NCBI GenBank assembly: GCA_002708395.1
Contig: PANP01000031.1
Span: forward strand, 25,388 to 32,570
Source: Dehalococcoidia bacterium
GTDB lineage: Bacteria; Chloroflexota; Dehalococcoidia; UBA3495
Direction of reading: 5' to 3'
Length of the DNA stretch: 7,183 bases
The notes under the pieces were generated by a model. That model was not told the origin of the DNA, did no database searches, and saw nothing but the letters and a program-made list of their open reading frames with translations. Shown here one piece after another: positions 1 through 3,321 of the stretch. The translations under genes and the position numbers were made by a program. Within the stretch, counting starts at the first letter, position 1; every line of letters begins with the position of its first letter.

Positions 1-402
1 TTCCGCCGCACCGGCCGCTACGTCTCTGTAATCACCGACGGTGGTATTCGCACCGGCGGCGACTTCTGTAAAGCGATTGCCAGCGGCGCCGATGGCGTTA
101 TGCTGGGCACACCCTTCGCCCAAGCCGAAGAAGCGCCGGGACACGGTTACAACTGGGGAATGGCCAATCCCCACCCGGAACTGCCTCGAGGGACCCGCAT
201 CAAAGTGGGAACCAAGGGCACCTTGCAGCAGATACTCTACGGTCCCACCTCTAAGACTGATGGCACTCAGAACCTTATCGGCGCTCTCCGCGTCGCCATG
301 GGGATGTGTGGGGCTTACACAGTTAAAGACCTGCACAAGGCTGAAATGGTCGTTGCTCCCTCCATCAAGACCGAGGGCAAATACTTCCAGATGTCCGATT
401 AG
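1..402 (+). CDS. GuaB3-type IMP dehydrogenase-family protein, C-terminal part (5' end outside window)
   Basis: The reading frame is open from base 1 to TAG at 400-402 and gives the last 133 residues of a TIM-barrel IMPDH/GMP reductase superfamily protein. What is seen: ITDGGIRTGGDFCKAIASGAD followed by GVMLG, the phosphate-binding part of the barrel. Next comes EAPGHGYNWGMANPHPELP with RGTRIKVGT, then GPTSKTDGTQNLIGALR and a short tail MVVAPSIKTEGK. This tail is characteristic of the GuaB3 or 'IMP dehydrogenase family' branch (the IMP_DH_rel_2 type found in Actinobacteria, Cyanobacteria and Chloroflexota) rather than classical GuaB with its CBS domains. The catalytic cysteine loop is upstream and not visible. 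Known of the family: it acts in cytosolic purine nucleotide interconversion. To my recollection a cyanobacterial GuaB3 has been reported to be a GMP reductase, so the IMP dehydrogenase label is uncertain. The family call is firm; the reaction is not. Confidence 0.9.
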   Translation, partial: FRRTGRYVSVITDGGIRTGGDFCKAIASGADGVMLGTPFAQAEEAPGHGYNWGMANPHPELPRGTRIKVGTKGTLQQILYGPTSKTDGTQNLIGALRVAMGMCGAYTVKDLHKAEMVVAPSIKTEGKYFQMSD

Positions 403-544
403 CCCGGTCACCTGACTCGGGCCGATAGCCAACCTTCCCGGACCCGAAGCAGCTACCTGTGTCCTCTGCACTCCTCCGCGACTGAATCGGGCTGGACTTT
501 TGCCTTCGATTCAACTAATGTAGGGGCGCTTTAACCTCTTCTCA

Positions 545-550
545 TATACT
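545..550 (+). promoter_or_regulatory. possible -10 element for the UGSC selenoprotein gene
   Basis: TATACT differs from the -10 consensus at one base and lies 40 bases ahead of the start codon, leaving room for a short leader. No convincing -35 hexamer lies 16-18 bases upstream (that stretch is G-rich), so this is only a weak candidate. The 187-base gap to the preceding gene is consistent with a separate transcription unit starting here. Confidence 0.25.
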
Positions 551-574
551 TGCCTCGATTCGTTTCTATTTCCC

Positions 575-582
575 AAGGAGGT
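575..582 (+). promoter_or_regulatory. strong Shine-Dalgarno site of the UGSC selenoprotein gene
   Basis: AAGGAGGT is a full match to the anti-Shine-Dalgarno core, with 7 bases between it and the ATG at 590. It fixes that start codon and argues that the first half of the interrupted reading frame is really translated. Confidence 0.85.
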
Positions 583-589
583 AGCTGCC

Positions 590-1135
590 ATGGCGCCAAC
601 CATTCAGATACTTGATCCCCGTGCCGAAGATGTGCCCGAAGAGGTAGGTCTCAATTCCAACCTGCCCAATCTCAAAGGCAAAGTGGTGGGTCTTCTGGAG
701 AACCGGAAGTACCACGCCGACGCATTCCTGCAAGAGTTGAAGGACGTTCTGGTTCAGGACTACGGCGCTCAAAAAATTGTCTACGCCACCAAGTTTAGCT
801 ACAGCGCACCCTGCGCGCCGGAGACTTTGGAGTCTCTAGCGGAGGAGTGTGACGTTGTTATCCACGGGGTCGCGGATTGAGGATCCTGCACGACGTGGGG
901 TCTCCACGACACAGTAACCACCGAATCCAAGGGAACACCGTCCTTGAGTGTTATCACTAGCTCATTCACCCGGGCCGCTCACGCCCGCACCACTGCTTTG
1001 GGGATGCCCGGAGCTCGAATCGTGGTGATACCCAGCCCACTGGTCACCAAGTCTGTGGACGACGTGCGCCAGATGGCCCACGACTTTGCTCCGGAGATTG
1101 TTGGCCTTCTGACTAGCGAGGTATCGGCCACCTAG
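590..1135 (+). CDS. UGSC family selenoprotein (in-frame TGA at 878-880 read as selenocysteine)
   Basis: Reading through one TGA gives 181 residues ending at TAG (1133-1135). The TGA encodes Sec97 in the motif U97-G-S-C100, a UxxC pair resembling thioredoxin-type redox centres. The two halves share one frame. The join VIHGVAD-U-GSCTTWGLHD and the downstream pattern (ESKGTP, SVITSSFTR, PGARIVVIPSPL) fit the UGSC family, known as a selenoprotein family from metagenomic surveys, with Cys forms also existing. Other cysteines are C75 and C87. There is no signal peptide or membrane segment, so it is probably cytosolic. A SECIS-like hairpin follows the TGA. The start is set by a strong Shine-Dalgarno site at 575-582. 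The next gene follows 42 bases after the stop in the same frame, but four intervening stops (1133, 1154, 1157, 1169) exclude fusion. The substrate is unknown; an oxidoreductase or reductase role is inferred from UxxC. The alternative, a nonsense pseudogene, is unlikely given that the UGSC motif falls exactly at the TGA. Confidence 0.92.
881..914 (+). promoter_or_regulatory. bacterial SECIS-like element directing selenocysteine insertion at the 878-880 UGA
   Basis: Immediately after the UGA lies a hairpin with a perfect 5-bp stem, CGTGG (894-898) with CCACG (904-908), closing the loop GGTCT (899-903). Beyond an A-A mismatch, G892 can pair with C910, and TG (887-888) with CA (912-913). The loop sequence GGUCU and its place, loop G and U at bases 20-21 after the UGA, coincide with the E. 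coli fdhF SECIS as I remember it, where the loop G and U contact SelB. The element also codes for residues T102 to D107. Confidence 0.8.
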
Positions 1136-1177
1136 GACAGCCCTTCTCATGAGTAATAACCGCAGGTATAGCCGAAT

Positions 1178-2248
1178 ATGGTAAGCCAAACAGGTCTCGA
1201 GTCCCGCCGGATAGACGTTGAGGACTCTTTCGATGTCATTCAAGACTACTATGACGAGCAGGGGTGGACCGATGGCCTGCCGGTGGTGCCGGCCACTGCG
1301 GATCTAGTTAGCCGGATGCTTGCAGGCTACTCTGGAGCGCCGAGCGACTCTCTGGGAATAATCCAGCCTCGCAACGCCAAAGTCACCCTGGAAAAGCTAG
1401 CGATCAACTCCGTGATGGCGGGCTGCCGTCCGGAGCACTTTCCGGTGGTGGTGGCGGCGGTCAAGGCGATGCTCCAAGAGGACTTCAATGTGGCCGGTAT
1501 ATCGTCCACCACCGGCGGAGCGGCGCCCGCAGTCATCGTCAACGGGCCCATCGCCCGGCAACTGGGCATAAACGGAGACGCCGGTTGTTTCGGTCCGGGG
1601 TATCGGGCCAATGCGGCCATCGGCCGGGCGCTTCGGCTGATGATTAGAAATGTGGCTGGGCTGATTCCGGGGGAGATGGATAAAGCTACCCTCTCCACGC
1701 CCGCCCGGTTCTCTTTCTGCTTCTCGGAGAACGAAGACCGCAGCCCCTGGGAGCCGCGCCACTTGGAACTGGGCTACAGCCCCACCGATAGCATCGTCAC
1801 CGTGGCGGGAATCAGGGGTATCTACGTGGTGATGGAAACAACAGTGCCCACTGGTTTCGAAGTATTGCAGACGTTGGTCGGCACCATGAAGGGGTCGGGA
1901 GTTTCCAACTACTATCAGATAGGCACCGGCGCTCAGATAGTCTTGGTGCTGTGCCCCGAGCACGCCGCCGACATCCACGCTTCCGGCCTCTCCAAAGACG
2001 ATGTTAGGGAATATGTCTACCAGAACGCCCGAATGCCGCTACGACAACTCGTCGGCGTGGCCCACTACGGTAATCGAAACTGGCCATCCTGGGTGGACGA
2101 GGCCAACCCCGACACTATGATTCCCATCGTCCGCTCCGCCGACGATCTGGTGCTTGTAGTCGCCGGCGGCGATGGCCGCCACTCAGCCTGGCTGGCTGGC
2201 TGGGGCGTGACCAGGATAGCGACGCAGAAGATTGACCTGCCCAGCTAG
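1178..2248 (+). CDS. conserved protein of unknown function, GWTDGLPVVPAT family, partner of the UGSC selenoprotein
   Basis: This gene encodes 356 residues with no signal peptide or transmembrane segment. I recognise a widespread but functionally unassigned family from its fingerprints: GWTDGLPVVPAT (residues 29-40), LAINSVMAGCRPEHFPVVVAA (about 74-94, with C83), VNGPIARQLGINGDAGCFGPG (121-141, with C137), RANAAIGRALRL, CFSENEDRSPWEPRHLE (181-197, with C181) and, near the C-terminus, the GLSKDDVREYVYQNAR region. I recall members lying beside UGSC-type proteins in other bacteria, but cannot verify it here. The start at 1178 leaves the usual short lead before GWTDG. Its ribosome site is weak (AGG at 1164-1166, 11 bases upstream), so coupling to the preceding gene, whose stop is 42 bases away, is plausible. 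The conserved cysteines C83 and C137 are candidate partners or active-site residues for a selenol-based reaction; this is inference. No catalytic fold is recognised with confidence. Confidence 0.88.
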   Translation: MVSQTGLESRRIDVEDSFDVIQDYYDEQGWTDGLPVVPATADLVSRMLAGYSGAPSDSLGIIQPRNAKVTLEKLAINSVMAGCRPEHFPVVVAAVKAMLQEDFNVAGISSTTGGAAPAVIVNGPIARQLGINGDAGCFGPGYRANAAIGRALRLMIRNVAGLIPGEMDKATLSTPARFSFCFSENEDRSPWEPRHLELGYSPTDSIVTVAGIRGIYVVMETTVPTGFEVLQTLVGTMKGSGVSNYYQIGTGAQIVLVLCPEHAADIHASGLSKDDVREYVYQNARMPLRQLVGVAHYGNRNWPSWVDEANPDTMIPIVRSADDLVLVVAGGDGRHSAWLAGWGVTRIATQKIDLPS

Positions 2249-2607
2249 CCCACATCCCGGGAGCCGCTCCTCTCTTCCTGCTATCCCCGTTCGTAGAACG
2301 TTGCGCCGCTATCTATCGATCGGTGCCGTATTCGTTTGGCTTCAACAGAACCGTTACCGCTGTTAGGTCCGTATATCAACCACCAGTTGGTTAGGCGGGC
2401 ATCCTCTGAGCTGCGACGGCATCAAACATCATGATGGCAAAGAACGGCAGGGGATTCCCCGAAAAATCGGCCGTAGAGTAAGAGTTGATACTTAACCTAG
2501 ATAGTCATTTATCCGCGTAATATTAACGAAATCAAGAACTATTATAGCGATGTATGTTATTGAAACATTTGTAATCGTGCTATAACCGAGCTAATGATTC
2601 GTAGATA
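2249..2607. other. intergenic region: inverted-repeat cluster then AT-rich island, no gene seen
   Basis: I see no supported coding sequence, tRNA or rRNA. Just after the preceding stop is a weak hairpin, GGAG (2260-2263) with CTCC (2267-2270), followed by a pyrimidine-rich run; it could be a poor terminator. A second short hairpin is CGTTC (2288-2292) with GAACG (2296-2300). Three inverted repeats crowd 2427-2470: CATCATGATG (2427-2436), GGGGA-T-TCCCC (2450-2460) and CCGA-AAAA-TCGG (2459-2470). Beyond about 2470 the sequence becomes AT-rich: 2521-2640 has 37 G/C in 120 bases. Inside that island an extended -10 like sequence, TGCTATAAC (2578-2586), has TTGAAA (2560-2565) upstream with a short 15-base spacer, a possible second promoter. 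Confidence 0.6.
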
Positions 2608-2637
2608 TTGACGAATACCGTTATAACATGGTAGAAT
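2608..2637 (+). promoter_or_regulatory. sigma70-type promoter of the zinc-ribbon gene
   Basis: TTGACG (2608-2613, 5 of 6 to the -35 consensus) and TAGAAT (2632-2637, 5 of 6 to the -10 consensus) are separated by 18 bases, in an AT-rich setting. Transcription would start near 2643-2646, giving a leader of about 20 bases that holds the GGAGG ribosome site. The position of this promoter excludes the in-frame ATG at 2628 as the start codon. Confidence 0.7.
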
Positions 2638-2666
2638 CTATCTGTAGAATCCGGAGGTCGAACATC

Positions 2667-2924
2667 ATGGCTCAAAAAACAGTAGCTACCCCAATCGTTG
2701 AAGTAGACAATGTCCCGGCGTGCGCTCATCACTGGGTTATCCAACCCGCTATGGGACCGTCAAGCCAGGGAATCTGCCAGATCTGTGGCGAATCCAAGGA
2801 CTTCCAGAATTACGTGGAAGCCGCTTCCTGGGGCGATTCCAGGCACACTGACCGCTCCGAGGAATCCAGTAAAGAGGTTCTGGCGGTAAGCAAATCCTCA
2901 GACGAGGACGAAGAAGAGGAATAA
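2667..2924 (+). CDS. small zinc-ribbon-like protein with acidic C-terminal tail
   Basis: This is an 85-residue cytosolic protein. Residues 19-51 carry a compact metal-site signature: C19 with H21-H22-W23, then G35-I-C37-Q-I-C40-G-E and K44-D-F-Q-N-Y49. The spacing suggests one structural zinc bound by C19 and/or H21/H22 together with C37 and C40. Residues 54-78 are polar and probably disordered, and the chain ends in DEDEEEE. I recognise the CxHHW...GxCxxCGxxxxFxNY pattern as typical of small proteins in Chloroflexota and Actinobacteria, function unknown. A role in nucleic-acid or protein binding is inference. ATG 2667 is chosen because GGAGG (2653-2657) lies 9 bases upstream and the promoter covers the earlier ATG at 2628. 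It has its own promoter and two terminators, so it is a single-gene unit. An alternative is a rubredoxin-like or ribosome-associated factor, but only one CxxC is present. Confidence 0.82.
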   Translation: MAQKTVATPIVEVDNVPACAHHWVIQPAMGPSSQGICQICGESKDFQNYVEAASWGDSRHTDRSEESSKEVLAVSKSSDEDEEEE

Positions 2925-2928
2925 CCTG

Positions 2929-2955
2929 GCCCTCCGCCACGGCGGGGCACCTTTT
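2929..2955 (+). terminator. intrinsic terminator 1 after the zinc-ribbon gene
   Basis: A GC-rich hairpin starts 5 bases after the stop codon: CCGC (2934-2937) pairs with GCGG (2942-2945) around a CACG loop. GCC (2929-2931, read as G-C-C) can extend the stem by pairing with GGC (2946-2948). A short T4 run follows at 2952-2955. The T tract is modest, so termination may be partial. Confidence 0.6.
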
Positions 2956-2980
2956 ACTATAACGAATCCGCTTTGGACGA

Positions 2981-3008
2981 AGCCCTGCATGAATGTGCGG
3001 GGCTTTTT
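2981..3008 (+). terminator. intrinsic terminator 2, strong
   Basis: AGCCCTGCA (2981-2989) pairs with TGCGGGGCT (2996-3004), giving 9 bp with a single G-T wobble and a six-base loop TGAATG. The run of five T (3004-3008) follows directly. This is a textbook rho-independent terminator and insulates dnaE from the upstream unit. Confidence 0.88.
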
Positions 3009-3090
3009 CTATGTGGCCTGGGTAGCGTGTGTCGAAGTATCCACCCGAGGTATTCATTCATCACCATCTTGCGCTGAAGAAGGTTTTGGG

Positions 3091-3120
3091 TCCGTCTTTT
3101 CGCGATTCCTTAAAGACGGG
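3091..3120. repeat. inverted repeat, 8-bp perfect arms
   Basis: CCGTCTTT (3092-3099) and AAAGACGG (3112-3119) are exact reverse complements separated by 12 bases. A T-G pair at 3091/3120 would extend the stem in RNA. No T run follows on either strand, so it is not an ordinary terminator. It may be an RNA stem or a binding site; its role is unknown. Confidence 0.6.
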
Positions 3121-3224
3121 TATCGCATCCTTAACGACAATCGGCCATTCATTAGTCTCGCTTCGCCTGCTACAATCAATGTTAACCCTCGTTCTTCCGG
3201 CGAACAGCAACCCCTAGTAGTCGG

Positions 3225-3253
3225 AACCGGGCAATATGGCACATATTGTGGTT
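3225..3253. promoter_or_regulatory. interrupted palindrome upstream of the dnaE -35, possible regulator site
   Basis: The core is CAATATG (3232-3238) and CATATTG (3242-3248), exact reverse complements around the three bases GCA. Outside it AACC (3225-3228) and GGTT (3250-3253) also match as reverse complements. The centre lies about 30 bases upstream of the TTGACA box at 3269, a usual place for an activator or repressor site. No named regulator is recognised. Confidence 0.45.
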
Positions 3254-3268
3254 TTCTTGGATTTTGCC

Positions 3269-3301
3269 TTGACAGGGACCTACCAGTTTAGGGATTATAA
3301 T
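3269..3301 (+). promoter_or_regulatory. putative dnaE promoter with an unusually long spacer
   Basis: A perfect TTGACA (3269-3274) and a perfect TATAAT (3296-3301) are present, but the spacer is 21 bases instead of about 17. No other good -10 stands at the normal distance. The TATAAT lies inside the palindrome at 3288-3310. Either the promoter needs a DNA-distorting activator, or one of the two boxes is fortuitous. Confidence 0.5.
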
Positions 3302-3310
3302 AATCCCTAA
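3288..3310. promoter_or_regulatory. perfect 10-bp-arm palindrome overlapping the dnaE -10 box, likely operator
   Basis: TTAGGGATTA (3288-3297) and TAATCCCTAA (3301-3310) are exact reverse complements around TAA. The palindrome covers the TATAAT and ends just before the ribosome site AGAGGT (3312-3317). A second pair, GGACCT (3276-3281) with AGGTCC (3314-3319), encloses it and includes part of the ribosome site. As DNA it reads as a dimer operator. If it were transcribed, the nested hairpin would bury the ribosome site. Both readings are inference; the symmetry itself is seen. Confidence 0.6.
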
Positions 3311-3321
3311 CAGAGGTCCGA

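Larger units (their letters stand above)
3011..3268. other. non-coding leader region upstream of dnaE
   Basis: Together with the terminators this makes a gap of nearly 400 bases between the zinc-ribbon gene and dnaE. Short open frames here lack ribosome sites and overlap the terminator or promoter, so I call no gene. It contains two notable inverted repeats, at 3091-3120 and 3225-3253, listed separately, and an imperfect direct repeat (CGCGATTCCTTAAAGAC at 3101-3117, and TCGCATCCTTAACGAC at 3123-3138). Confidence 0.6.

Noticed and set aside
41..415. 124-residue + strand ORF overlapping the GuaB3 fragment in another frame
   Set aside because: The GuaB3 frame matches a known family over its whole length; the overlapping frame gives a Pro/Ser-rich, non-protein-like product.
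402..422. Inverted repeat GCCCG (402-406) with CGGGC (418-422) as a terminator for the GuaB3 gene
   Set aside because: The stem is only 5 bp with an 11-base loop, and no T run follows; too weak to call.
878..880. TGA as a nonsense mutation or sequencing error making a pseudogene
   Set aside because: The codon falls exactly at the Sec position of UGSC, a SECIS-like hairpin stands at the right distance, and both sides of the frame are intact.
944..1135. Independent 63-residue gene starting at TTG 944
   Set aside because: It is the C-terminal part of the selenoprotein in the same frame. It has no ribosome site of its own, and residues before 944 (GSCTTWGLHD) belong to the family motif.
1397..1978. 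193-residue minus-strand ORF opposite the GWTDGLP-family gene
   Set aside because: It is antisense to a conserved gene, rich in His/Gly/Arg, with no recognisable domain.
2628..2666. Upstream in-frame ATG at 2628 as the start of the zinc-ribbon gene
   Set aside because: It lies inside the promoter between the -35 and -10 boxes and has no ribosome site, whereas ATG 2667 has GGAGG at a good distance.
2989..3291. 100-residue + strand ORF between the zinc-ribbon gene and dnaE
   Set aside because: Its ATG sits in the stem and loop of a strong terminator, it runs through the dnaE -35 region, it has no ribosome site, and the product resembles no family.
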